The translations under genes were made by a program, and so were the position numbers. Below are positions 1 to 7,834 of a DNA stretch of 64,000 nt, piece by piece (within the stretch, counting starts at the first letter, position 1; each line of letters opens with the position of its first letter). The notes under the pieces were generated by a model, which was not told the origin of the DNA, did not search any database, and worked only from the letters and a program-made list of their open reading frames with translations. This DNA is from Pseudomonas laurylsulfatiphila (GTDB lineage Bacteria > Pseudomonadota > Gammaproteobacteria > Pseudomonadales > Pseudomonadaceae). The DNA is taken from contig NZ_NIRS01000004.1 in NCBI RefSeq assembly GCF_002934665.1, positions 560,501 through 624,500 of the forward strand. The letters run 5' to 3'.

Positions 1-1
1 G

Positions 2-1282
2 ATTGCCAATGTCCTGGCAGCTTTGTCCACCGCCCGGTTCATCTTGCGTTTCCGCCGCCCGATCGCCCACCTGATCCGCAACCAGCCGCTGTCCCGACGC
101 CTGACCCGGCGCGCCCTCAACGACACCCTGTCGATTCTCGGCACCTTCTGGTACGTGCCGGCTCTGGTGCTGGTGGCCATCTCCCTGTTCGCGACGTTCA
201 TTTCCGCCGGCGACACCAGCACTGCCCTGCGCCAGTCGCTGATCTGCACCGTGTTGCTGGTGTTGTGCATGGTCATCAACGGCCTGGTACGCCGCCACGC
301 CCTTAAGCCCCAGCGCGGAATCCGGCGTTACGCCGTGTATTCGGAACGGCTGAAAAACTTCTTCTACACCATCCTCCACCTGTTGGTGTGGCTGGCCTTT
401 ATCGAGCTCGGCCTGCGGGTCTGGGGCATGTCCTTGATCCGCTTTACCGAAGGCGATGGCCACGAAGTCAGCGTCAAGTTGTTCAGCCTCGCCGGCACGC
501 TGTTGTTCGCCTGGTTGATCTGGATTCTCAGCGACACCGCCGTGCACCACGCACTGACCCGCTCGCGCAAAGGCCTGGCCAATGCCCGCGCGCAGACGAT
601 GATGCCGCTGATTCGCAACGTGCTGTTCGTGGCCATCTTCATTGTCGCGCTGATCGTTGCACTGGCGAACATGGGCATGAACGTCACGCCGCTGCTGGCC
701 GGTGCCGGTGTGATCGGTCTGGCCATCGGCTTTGGTGCGCAATCGCTGGTAGCCGACCTGATTACCGGGCTGTTCATCATCATCGAAGACTCCCTGGCCA
801 TCGACGACTACGTGGATGTCGGCGGCCACCTCGGCACGGTCGAAGGCCTGACCATCCGCACCGTGCGCCTGCGGGACATCGACGGCATCGTCCACACCAT
901 TCCGTTCAGTGAAATCAAAAGCATCAAGAACTACTCCCGGGAATTCGGCTACGCGATCTTCCGGGTAGCAGTGCCGGCCAACATGGACATCGACAACGCC
1001 ATCAAACTGATGCGCGAAGTCGGCCAGAAAATGCGCACCGATCCGTTGCAGCGACGCAATATCTGGTCGCCGCTGGAGTTCCAGGGGGTGGAAAGTTTCG
1101 AGTCGGGTAATGCGATCCTGCGCGCCCGCTTCAAGACCGCGCCGATCAAGCAGTGGGAAGTGTCGCGAGCGTTCAACCTGTCACTCAAGCGGCACATGGA
1201 TGAAGCCGGATTGGACCTGGCGACACCGCGGATGAGCATTCAGGTCACCGCCGCCGCCGGCTCCCCGGAACAACCCTTGTAG
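2..1282 (+). CDS. MscS family mechanosensitive channel, 5'-truncated by the window
   Basis: Inner-membrane small-conductance mechanosensitive channel that would release solutes on osmotic downshock. The frame is open from base 2 with no start codon of convincing context, so the N-terminus lies outside the window; a TTG at 23 is only an internal codon. About five hydrophobic segments precede the MscS pore helix (GAGVIGLAIGFGAQSLVADL), followed by the beta domain (DDYVDVGGHLGTVE) and the mixed alpha/beta C-terminal domain. The long N-terminal membrane part suggests a YbiO/MscM-like large member rather than a minimal MscS. The TAG stop at 1280-1282 lies inside a REP element. Family assignment is firm; the subfamily is inferred. 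Confidence 0.9.
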   Translation: MANVLAALSTARFILRFRRPIAHLIRNQPLSRRLTRRALNDTLSILGTFWYVPALVLVAISLFATFISAGDTSTALRQSLICTVLLVLCMVINGLVRRHALKPQRGIRRYAVYSERLKNFFYTILHLLVWLAFIELGLRVWGMSLIRFTEGDGHEVSVKLFSLAGTLLFAWLIWILSDTAVHHALTRSRKGLANARAQTMMPLIRNVLFVAIFIVALIVALANMGMNVTPLLAGAGVIGLAIGFGAQSLVADLITGLFIIIEDSLAIDDYVDVGGHLGTVEGLTIRTVRLRDIDGIVHTIPFSEIKSIKNYSREFGYAIFRVAVPANMDIDNAIKLMREVGQKMRTDPLQRRNIWSPLEFQGVESFESGNAILRARFKTAPIKQWEVSRAFNLSLKRHMDEAGLDLATPRMSIQVTAAAGSPEQPL

Positions 1283-1343
1283 GAGCTGCCGCAGGCTGCG
1301 ATCTTTTAAAAATCAAAAGATCGCAGCCTGCGGCAGCTCCTAC
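1279..1343. repeat. REP inverted pair (GTAGGAGCTGCCGCAGGCTGCG type)
   Basis: An almost perfect inverted repeat: GTAGGAGCTGCCGCAGGCTG, then GATCTTTT, a short spacer, and the same sequence in reverse, ending CTCCTAC. It separates two convergent genes, supplies the stop codon of the upstream gene and ends 4 bases before the stop of the GntR gene. The same element recurs at 3500-3577. It could form a long stem in RNA from either strand and act as a bidirectional terminator or mRNA stabiliser. Confidence 0.9.
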
Positions 1344-1347
1344 GAGG

Positions 1348-2061
1348 TCAAACCACGTCAACGCCGACATGAATCGCATCATGCCGCCAGAACTCCAGAT
1401 CGCAGTCGATCAGGCGTTCATACTGGTCATAGTTGACGCGGGCAATCCGTAAGCCCGGGCTACCCGCCGACACCTTCAGCGCCGCCGCCGCATCCACCGA
1501 CAACGCCGTGGGCACAATCTCGAAGCGCACCCGCCCATAGTGCAAATCGTAATGCCGCGCGTACAACTCGGTGATCGACTGATTCAAATCGAAATCGAGG
1601 ATTCCCGGAAAGTACTGCGGGTTCAGATAGTGCTCCACATACAGCACCAGCCGCCCGTCGATCCGCCGTGAGCGGCAGATCTGGATCACGCTCGACAGCG
1701 CCGGCAATTGCAGCCAGGCACAAACGGCCGCCGACGCCGGTTGCAATCGCGCCGAAATCACCTCCGTGGACGGCACCCGCCCCTGGGCACTGACCATCGC
1801 GTGAAAGTGGCTGCGCTGCATCAGGTTGTACGCCAGGCGTGGCGGCGAGACGAACCAGCCGCGACGCTCCTCGCGATAAATCTGCCCCTGCGACTCCAAC
1901 TGCAACAACGCCTCACGCAAAGTGATCCGCGTGGTGCCGAACAATTCACTGAGCTTGCGCTCGGCCGGCAATTTGCTGCCCGGGGCCAACAAGCCGTGGT
2001 CGATCTGCTCCTGAAGTACCTGGCCGATGGCTGTTACCGCCTTTGTTGCCTCTTCACGCAT
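1348..2061 (-). CDS. GntR family transcriptional regulator with UTRA domain
   Basis: DNA-binding regulator of the HutC/UTRA branch of GntR, probably the ligand-responsive repressor of the divergent ABC transporter operon. The winged helix-turn-helix occupies about residues 10-75 (LPAERKLSELFGTTRITLRE) and the UTRA effector-binding domain about 90-235. I start it at the ATG at 2061, which has an AGAAAGGA ribosome site upstream; an in-frame TTG one codon earlier is less likely. Two TAGACCA-containing near-palindromes, one 14 bases upstream of this start and one before the transporter gene, fit a HutC-type autoregulated operator. The effector is unknown; a phosphonate or phosphate ester is inferred from the neighbours. 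Confidence 0.88.
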   Translation of the reverse strand: MREEATKAVTAIGQVLQEQIDHGLLAPGSKLPAERKLSELFGTTRITLREALLQLESQGQIYREERRGWFVSPPRLAYNLMQRSHFHAMVSAQGRVPSTEVISARLQPASAAVCAWLQLPALSSVIQICRSRRIDGRLVLYVEHYLNPQYFPGILDFDLNQSITELYARHYDLHYGRVRFEIVPTALSVDAAAALKVSAGSPGLRIARVNYDQYERLIDCDLEFWRHDAIHVGVDVV

Positions 2062-2074
2062 CAACGTTTCCTTT

Positions 2075-2088
2075 CTGGACTAGACCAG
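2075..2088. promoter_or_regulatory. Candidate GntR operator 1 (CTGGACTAGACCAG)
   Basis: A 14 bp near-palindrome (one mismatch per half) resembling HutC-type sites centred on CTAGAC. It lies just before the GntR start codon, where binding would block its expression. The rest of the 363 bp divergent region (2062-2424) holds a second similar site and a TGGTCTA half-site at 2257-2263, and no gene that I can support. Confidence 0.55.
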
Positions 2089-2365
2089 CACCAATTCAGG
2101 GCAGAACCGCCGCGCAATCCGGCTCATTCAATAGTCTGCAAGCGTAGGCAGCGTAGATGACCGAGATGTGACAAAGCTGCCCAACGGTCGCCATTCTGCG
2201 AACTCGAAAACCTGCAAATCATCGGCCAAGTCCCTTGCCAGCCGAGGGCTTGACCATGGTCTACGCTTATCAGGCCAGTCGCGATACCGCTGAACAAAAA
2301 GTCCTCCAGGGCGACGAGCGACATCAAAGTGTCATCCAGCCCCCTTAAATTGGCTCAGGTATTGC

Positions 2366-2377
2366 TGACCTAGACCA
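2366..2377. promoter_or_regulatory. Candidate GntR operator 2 (TGACCTAGACCA)
   Basis: Shares CTAGACCA with the site at 2075-2088 and lies 48 bases before the ATG of the substrate-binding protein gene, a position suited to repression of the ABC operon. Its left half is weaker than that of operator 1. Confidence 0.5.
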
Positions 2378-2424
2378 ACACAAACCGCAATCGCAGCGTT
2401 GAACACGACCCAAGGAGCTTCGGA

Positions 2425-3489
2425 ATGAAAAAGCTTTTCCTGGCATCACTGTTAGGCTCGACCATCGCAATGTGCACCGCCGCCATGGCGGCCGATGATT
2501 TGAAAACCCTGGAAGCCGCTGCGAAAGCGGAAGGCGCCGTCAACAGCGTCGGCATGCCCGATGACTGGGCCAACTGGGCCGGCACCTGGAAAGACCTGAG
2601 CGACAAGTACGGCCTCAAGCACATCGACACCGACATGAGCTCAGCCCAGGAGATCGCCAAGTTCGCCGCGGAGAAAGACAACGCCAGCGCCGACATCGGC
2701 GACGTCGGTGCAGCGTTCGGCCCGATCGCGGTCAAGCAGGGCGTAGTCCAGCCCTACAAGCCTTCCACCTGGGATCAGGTGCCAGCCTGGGCCAAGGACA
2801 AGGACGGCAACTGGGCACTGGCCTACACCGGCACCATCGCTTTCATCGTCAACAAGAAGTTGCTGCACGGCTCCGAAGCCCCGACCAAATGGGCTGACCT
2901 CAAGAGCGGCAAATACAAGGTGTCCATCGGTGACGTGAGCACTGCAGCCCAGGCAGCCAACGGCGTACTGGCCGCGGCACTGGCCAACGGTGGCGACGAG
3001 AAAAACCTGCAGCCTGCCCTGCTGCTGTTCGCCGACATCGCCAAGCAAGGTCGCCTGTCGATGTCCAACCCGACGATTGCCACCATGGAAAAAGGCGAAA
3101 TCGAAGTCGGCGTGGTCTGGGACTTCAACGGCCTGAGCTACAAGGCCAAGATGGCCAACCCGGATGACTACGTGGTGCTGATCCCGTCCGACGGCTCGGT
3201 GATTTCCGGTTACACCACCATCATCAACAAGTACGCGAAAAACCCGAACGCCGCCAAGCTGACCCGCGAATACATCTTCAGCGACGCCGGCCAGATCAAC
3301 CTGGCCAAGGGCAACGCCCGTCCGATCCGTGCCGAGCACATCACACTGCCGGCCGACGTGAAGGCCAAGCTGCTGCCTAACGAGCAGTACAAGAAAGTGA
3401 CGCCGATCAAAGACGCGGATGCGTGGGAAAAGACCTCCAAGGCCCTTCCTCAGAAGTGGCAGGAAGAAGTCATCATCAATATGCAGTAA
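2425..3489 (+). CDS. ABC transporter substrate-binding protein (periplasmic)
   Basis: First gene of the transporter operon. It encodes a 354-residue extracellular solute-binding protein of the iron/spermidine/phosphonate-type fold. A Sec signal peptide (MKKLFLASLLGS...) is predicted to be cut after about residue 22 (AMA/ADD). AAGGAG lies 7 bases before the ATG. Binding-protein families with this two-permease layout carry iron, polyamines, thiamine or aminoethylphosphonate. No motif identifies the ligand, but the adjacent hydrolase and HAD phosphatase point to a phosphorus-containing solute. A long inverted REP follows directly, which may stabilise this part of the message and raise its level over the permease genes. 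Confidence 0.85.
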   Translation: MKKLFLASLLGSTIAMCTAAMAADDLKTLEAAAKAEGAVNSVGMPDDWANWAGTWKDLSDKYGLKHIDTDMSSAQEIAKFAAEKDNASADIGDVGAAFGPIAVKQGVVQPYKPSTWDQVPAWAKDKDGNWALAYTGTIAFIVNKKLLHGSEAPTKWADLKSGKYKVSIGDVSTAAQAANGVLAAALANGGDEKNLQPALLLFADIAKQGRLSMSNPTIATMEKGEIEVGVVWDFNGLSYKAKMANPDDYVVLIPSDGSVISGYTTIINKYAKNPNAAKLTREYIFSDAGQINLAKGNARPIRAEHITLPADVKAKLLPNEQYKKVTPIKDADAWEKTSKALPQKWQEEVIINMQ

Positions 3490-3499
3490 TGCTGCATCC

Positions 3500-3577
3500 G
3501 TAGGAGCTGCCGCAGGCTGCGATCTTTTGATTGTGCTTTTTCAAGATCAAAAGATCGCAGCCTGCGGCAGCTCCTAC
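3500..3577. repeat. Intra-operon REP inverted pair
   Basis: Same long inverted repeat as at 1279-1343, with a larger central loop (around 3530-3545). It sits between the binding-protein gene and the hydrolase gene of one operon, the position in which REP elements in malEFG-type operons give differential expression by protecting the upstream mRNA from 3' exonucleases. Confidence 0.9.
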
Positions 3578-3611
3578 ACCGTTCAGTTTTGATTCTGGAG
3601 TCATCGCCCCT

Positions 3612-4418
3612 ATGAAGCACAACGTCATCCTTGTGGTGCTCGACGGCCTCAACTACGAGGTCGCCCGTCACGCCATGGGGCACCTGCAGGCGTACGTCGG
3701 TGCAGGACGTGCGGCACTCTACAAGCTGGAGTGCGAGTTGCCGGCCCTGTCCCGCCCGCTGTACGAATGCATCCTGACCGGCGTTGCGCCCATCGACAGC
3801 GGTATCGTCCACAACAACGTTTCGCGCCTGTCCAACCAACGCAGCATCTATCACTACGCCACCGACGCGGGTCTAGTCACCGCCGCGGCGGCCTATCACT
3901 GGGTCAGCGAACTGTATAACCGTTCGCCTTTCGTGGCGGCACGGGACCGCCACACCGATGATCCGCAACTGCCGATCCAGCATGGGCATTTCTACTGGAA
4001 CGATCACTACCCCGATTCGCACCTGTTCGCCGACGCCGAAAACCTGCGCCAGCGCCATGCGCCGCACTTTTTACTGATCCACCCGATGAACATCGACGAC
4101 GCCGGGCACAAGCACGGCCTCGACACCCCGCAGTACCGCAACAGCGCCCGCTCGGCCGACATCATCCTGGCCGACTACCTGCAAGGCTGGCTCGGTGCCG
4201 GTTATCAGGTGCTGGTCACCGCCGACCACGGCATGAACAACGACCGCTCCCACAACGGCCTGCTGCCGGAAGAACGTGAGGTGCCGTTGTTCGTTCTCGG
4301 TGACGCCTTCAGCTTCGACGCCGGCGCAGCGCCGAAACAGACCGAGATCTGCGGCACCGTCTGCGAGTTGCTGGGCGCGCCCCACGACAAACCGGTCTGC
4401 CGGGAGCTGCTCAAGTGA
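3612..4418 (+). CDS. Alkaline phosphatase superfamily hydrolase (NPP/phosphonoacetate hydrolase-like), cytosolic
   Basis: 268-residue metal-dependent phosphoester or phosphonate hydrolase. Visible superfamily residues are D11 (VVLDGLN), probable nucleophile S47 (PALSRP), the IDDAGHKHG metal motif, the TADHGMNND motif and a later histidine (SHNGLLPEE). It has no signal peptide, so its substrate should be imported intact by the surrounding ABC transporter. I use the ATG at 3612, preceded by CTGGAG; the open frame further upstream is REP sequence. The stop overlaps the GTG start of the first permease gene. The serine nucleophile and short length fit diesterase-type NPP relatives. The substrate is unknown. 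Confidence 0.82.
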   Translation: MKHNVILVVLDGLNYEVARHAMGHLQAYVGAGRAALYKLECELPALSRPLYECILTGVAPIDSGIVHNNVSRLSNQRSIYHYATDAGLVTAAAAYHWVSELYNRSPFVAARDRHTDDPQLPIQHGHFYWNDHYPDSHLFADAENLRQRHAPHFLLIHPMNIDDAGHKHGLDTPQYRNSARSADIILADYLQGWLGAGYQVLVTADHGMNNDRSHNGLLPEEREVPLFVLGDAFSFDAGAAPKQTEICGTVCELLGAPHDKPVCRELLK

Positions 4419-5260
4419 ATGCCATGACCCGCAGTAAATGGCTCGCAGCCTTATGCCTGGTCCCGTTCGCACTGTTCTTCATCGTGTTCGAGATCGCACC
4501 GCTGACCTGGGTGATGATCAACAGCCTGCAATCGGAAGAATTCGGCTGGGGCCTGGCCAACTTCAGCAAAATCTTCAGTTCGAAGTTTTACCTGCAGGCG
4601 ATCCAGTACAGCCTTGAGATCAGCTTCTGGTCCAGCGTGTTCGGGATCATCATCGCGATACTGGGCGCCTACTCCCTGCGCCGGGTCGATTCGAAACTGC
4701 GCAACTTCGTCAACGCCTTCGCCAACATGACCAGCAACTTCGCGGGCGTGCCCCTGGCCTTTGCGTTCATCATTTTGCTCGGCTTCAATGGCAGCTTCAC
4801 CATCATGCTCAAGCAGGCCGGCATCATCCAGGATTTCAACCTGTACTCGAAAACCGGGCTGATCATTCTCTACACCTACTTCCAGATTCCCCTCGGCGTA
4901 CTGCTGCTGTACCCCGCCTTCGATGCGCTGCGCGAAGACTGGCGTGAGTCCGCTGCGCTACTGGGCGCCGACGGTTGGCAGTACTGGCGGCACATCGGAT
5001 TGCCGGTGTTGACGCCGGCACTGCTGGGCACCTTCGTGATCCTGCTGGCCAACGCCCTCGGTGCCTACGCCACGGTGTACGCCCTGACCACCGGCAACTT
5101 CAACGTGCTGCCGATCCGCATTGCGGCGATGGTGTCCGGTGACATTTCCCTGGACCCGAACCTGGCCAGCGCCCTGGCCGTTGTGCTGGTGGCCTTGATG
5201 ACCCTGGTGACCATCGTGCACCAGTTGCTGTTGAAGAGGAGCTACCATGTCTCGCGCTGA
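4415..5260 (+). CDS. ABC transporter permease (first subunit)
   Basis: Integral inner-membrane permease of 281 residues with about six hydrophobic segments and a binding-protein-dependent transport signature (EAA loop) around ALREDWRESAALLGADGWQY. It starts at a GTG overlapping the TGA of the hydrolase gene by 4 bases, with GGGAG 8 bases before; an ATG three codons on is an alternative. The overlap suggests translational coupling. It pairs with the following permease as a heterodimeric channel of the CysTW/PotBC/PhnU-V type. Confidence 0.87.
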   Translation: MNAMTRSKWLAALCLVPFALFFIVFEIAPLTWVMINSLQSEEFGWGLANFSKIFSSKFYLQAIQYSLEISFWSSVFGIIIAILGAYSLRRVDSKLRNFVNAFANMTSNFAGVPLAFAFIILLGFNGSFTIMLKQAGIIQDFNLYSKTGLIILYTYFQIPLGVLLLYPAFDALREDWRESAALLGADGWQYWRHIGLPVLTPALLGTFVILLANALGAYATVYALTTGNFNVLPIRIAAMVSGDISLDPNLASALAVVLVALMTLVTIVHQLLLKRSYHVSR

Positions 5261-6047
5261 ACTGGGGCCCGCCGGTGTCTACCACCGCGTCGTGGTTTAC
5301 CTGTTGTTTGCCATCCTGCTGTTGCCGCTGGCCGGCACGCTGATCTACTCGATCGCCAGCAGTTGGTCGGCAACCATTCTGCCCAGCGGTTTCACCCTCA
5401 AGTGGTACATCCAGCTGTGGAGCGATCCGCGCTTCCTGAATGCGTTCGGGCAATCGCTGCTGGTCTGCGTGGGTTCACTGATTCTTTCCGTGGTGCTGAT
5501 CCTGCCGTTGCTGTTCGTGGTGCATTATCACTTCCCGAAACTCGATGCGCTGATGAACATCCTGATCCTGCTGCCCTTCGCCGTGCCACCGGTGGTGTCG
5601 TCGGTGGGGCTGCTGCAACTCTATGGTTCCGGACCGTTCGCCATGGTCGGTACACCCTGGATCCTGATCGGTTGCTACTTCACCGTGGCGCTGCCGTTCA
5701 TGTATCGGGCGATCACCAACAACCTGCAAGCGATCAACCTGCGCGACCTGATGGACGCCGCCCAGTTGCTCGGCGCCAGCACCTGGCAAGCCGCCCTCCT
5801 GGTGGTGCTGCCGAACCTGCGCAAGGGCCTGATGGTGGCGCTGCTGCTGTCGTTCTCGTTCCTGTTCGGTGAGTTCGTGTTCGCCAACATCCTCGTCGGC
5901 ACCCGCTACGAAACCCTGCAGGTCTACCTCAACAACATGCGCAACAGCAGCGGTCATTTCACCAGTGCGCTGGTGATTTCCTACTTCTTCTTTGTGCTGG
6001 TTCTGACCTGGATTGCCAATATCTTGAACAGGGACAAAAGCGAATGA
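5247..6047 (+). CDS. ABC transporter permease (second subunit)
   Basis: 266-residue inner-membrane permease with about six transmembrane segments and an EAA-type loop near LRDLMDAAQLLGASTWQ, which contacts the ATPase. It begins 14 bases inside the first permease gene and its stop overlaps the ATPase start (ATGA), typical of a tightly coupled ABC operon. The substrate is set by the periplasmic binding protein and is unknown. Confidence 0.87.
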   Translation: MSRAELGPAGVYHRVVVYLLFAILLLPLAGTLIYSIASSWSATILPSGFTLKWYIQLWSDPRFLNAFGQSLLVCVGSLILSVVLILPLLFVVHYHFPKLDALMNILILLPFAVPPVVSSVGLLQLYGSGPFAMVGTPWILIGCYFTVALPFMYRAITNNLQAINLRDLMDAAQLLGASTWQAALLVVLPNLRKGLMVALLLSFSFLFGEFVFANILVGTRYETLQVYLNNMRNSSGHFTSALVISYFFFVLVLTWIANILNRDKSE

Positions 6048-7033
6048 GCTATGTCAGCGTCCAACATCTTCAGAAAAGCTTCGCCGGCACCACGGTGTTC
6101 AGCGACATCAATTGCGAAATCCAGAAAGGTGAGTTCGTCACCCTGCTCGGCCCGTCCGGCTGCGGCAAATCCACCCTGCTGCGCTGCATCGCCGGCCTGA
6201 CTTCGGTGGATGGTGGCAAAATCCTGCTCGATGGTGCCGATATCGTGCCGGTGAGCCCGCAGAAACGTGGGATCGGCATGGTGTTCCAGAGCTATGCGCT
6301 GTTCCCCAACATGACCGTGGAGCAAAACGTCGCCTTCGGTCTGCGCATGCAAAAGGTCAATGCCGATGACAGCCAGAAACGTGTCGCCGAAGTACTGAAA
6401 CTGGTGGAGTTGCAGGACTTCGCCGCACGCTATCCACATCAGCTGTCCGGTGGCCAATGCCAGCGCGTCGCCCTCGCCCGCTCGCTGGTGACCCGGCCAC
6501 GCCTGTTGCTGCTGGACGAACCGCTGTCGGCGCTGGATGCGCGCATTCGCAAGCACCTGCGCGAACAGATCCGTCAGATCCAGCGCGAACTGGGCCTGAC
6601 CACGATTTTCGTCACACACGATCAGGAAGAAGCCCTGACCATGTCTGACCGGATTTTCCTGATGAATCAGGGAAAGATCGTACAAAGTGGCGACGCCGAA
6701 ACCCTCTACACTGCGCCGGTGGATGTGTTCGCTGCCGGTTTCATCGGCAACTACAACCTGCTGGACGCCGACAGCGCCTCGAAGCTGCTGCAGCGGCCAA
6801 TCAACAAGCGCATCGCCATTCGCCCGGAAGCCATCGAACTGAGCCTCAACGGTGAACTGGACGCGCAGGTACGCAGCCACAGCCTGTTGGGCAACGTCAT
6901 CCGCTACCGGGTCGAAGCCCGGGGCGTGGAACTGGTGGTGGATGTGCTGAACCGCTCGGCGGCCGACCTGCATCCCGATGGTCAGCGCCTGGCGCTTTCC
7001 ATCGATCCGACGGCCCTGTGTGAGGTAGCCTGA
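6044..7033 (+). CDS. ABC transporter ATP-binding protein
   Basis: 329-residue cytoplasmic ATPase energising the importer. Visible motifs are Walker A GPSGCGKST at about 36-44, a Q-loop (MVFQSYALFPNM), the signature LSGGQCQR, Walker B LLLLDEPLSALD and the H-loop FVTHDQEE. About 95 C-terminal residues (from IGNYNLLD) form a TOBE-like regulatory extension typical of CUT1/MOI/PotA-type ATPases. The ATGA overlap with the second permease gene places it in the same operon. Confidence 0.9.
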   Translation: MSYVSVQHLQKSFAGTTVFSDINCEIQKGEFVTLLGPSGCGKSTLLRCIAGLTSVDGGKILLDGADIVPVSPQKRGIGMVFQSYALFPNMTVEQNVAFGLRMQKVNADDSQKRVAEVLKLVELQDFAARYPHQLSGGQCQRVALARSLVTRPRLLLLDEPLSALDARIRKHLREQIRQIQRELGLTTIFVTHDQEEALTMSDRIFLMNQGKIVQSGDAETLYTAPVDVFAAGFIGNYNLLDADSASKLLQRPINKRIAIRPEAIELSLNGELDAQVRSHSLLGNVIRYRVEARGVELVVDVLNRSAADLHPDGQRLALSIDPTALCEVA

Positions 7034-7067
7034 TGCCTTTGCTTATGCTGAAGAGAGAACTGCACTG

Positions 7068-7721
7068 ATGGCCCTGGCAATTTTTGATCTGGACGAAACC
7101 CTGATCCACGGCGACTGCGCCACCCTTTGGAGCGAGCAGATGGGTCGCCTGGGCTGGGTCGACCCCGAATCGTTCATGCGACAGAACAACGAGCTGATGG
7201 ACGCTTACAGCCACGGCAAATTGCGCATGGAAGACTTCATGACCTTCAGCCTGGAGCCGATGATCGGCCGCACGCCACAAGAGGTCGAGCATCTGGTTGG
7301 CCCCTGGGTGGAAGACTACATCGAGCCGATCATTTTCAGCGACGCCACCAAGGCCATCGCGGCGCATCGCAAGGCCGGCGACCGGATTCTGGTGATCTCG
7401 GCCTCGGGCACTCACCTGGTCGGCCCCATCGCCGAGCGCCTGGGCATCGACGAGATTCTGGGCATCGAACTGGAAGTGGCTCAGGGCGTTTACACCGGCC
7501 ACACCGTGGGCACCCTGACCTACCGCGAAGGCAAGATCACCCGCTTGCTGGAGTGGCTGGATGCGGAAGAGGAAAACCTCGAAGGCGCGAGCTTCTATTC
7601 CGACTCACGCAATGACCTGCCGTTGTTGCTGAAGGTGGATTTCCCCCACGTGGTCAATCCGGATCCGGTGTTGCGCGAGCAGGCCGAAAAGGCCGGGTGG
7701 CCGATCCACCTCTGGAAATAA
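7068..7721 (+). CDS. HAD-IB family phosphatase (SerB-like)
   Basis: 217-residue cytoplasmic haloacid-dehalogenase-fold phosphatase. Motif I is FDLDETL with nucleophile D7 and acid/base D9, motif II is ISASGTH, and motifs III/IV lie in SDSRNDLPLL. The helical C1 cap is consistent with the phosphoserine-phosphatase group. It follows the ABC ATPase by 34 bases with GAGAG before the ATG, so it is probably the last gene of the operon and may act on the product released by the operon's hydrolase. The true substrate cannot be read from the sequence. Confidence 0.83.
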   Translation: MALAIFDLDETLIHGDCATLWSEQMGRLGWVDPESFMRQNNELMDAYSHGKLRMEDFMTFSLEPMIGRTPQEVEHLVGPWVEDYIEPIIFSDATKAIAAHRKAGDRILVISASGTHLVGPIAERLGIDEILGIELEVAQGVYTGHTVGTLTYREGKITRLLEWLDAEEENLEGASFYSDSRNDLPLLLKVDFPHVVNPDPVLREQAEKAGWPIHLWK

Positions 7722-7730
7722 CCCGGCCCC

Positions 7731-7824
7731 CCTGTGGGAGCGAGCTTGCTCGCGATGGCGGCGAGTCAGTTGCATTAATATCAACTGACACTCCGCTAAT
7801 CGCGAGCAAGCTCGCTCCTACAGG
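7731..7824. repeat. REP inverted pair (GTGGGAGCGAGC type)
   Basis: Two inverted REP units, TGTGGGAGCGAGCTTGCTCG and CGAGCAAGCTCGCTCCTACA, with a spacer that itself contains AGTTGCATTAATATCAACT. It lies between convergent genes, just past the HAD phosphatase stop and before the oxidoreductase stop. Confidence 0.9.
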
Positions 7825-7834
7825 TTTCTCGTTG

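Noticed and set aside
3531..3611. Longer N-terminus for the alkaline-phosphatase-superfamily hydrolase
   Set aside because: The added codons are REP sequence and no ribosome site precedes the upstream ATG, while 3612 has CTGGAG at good spacing.
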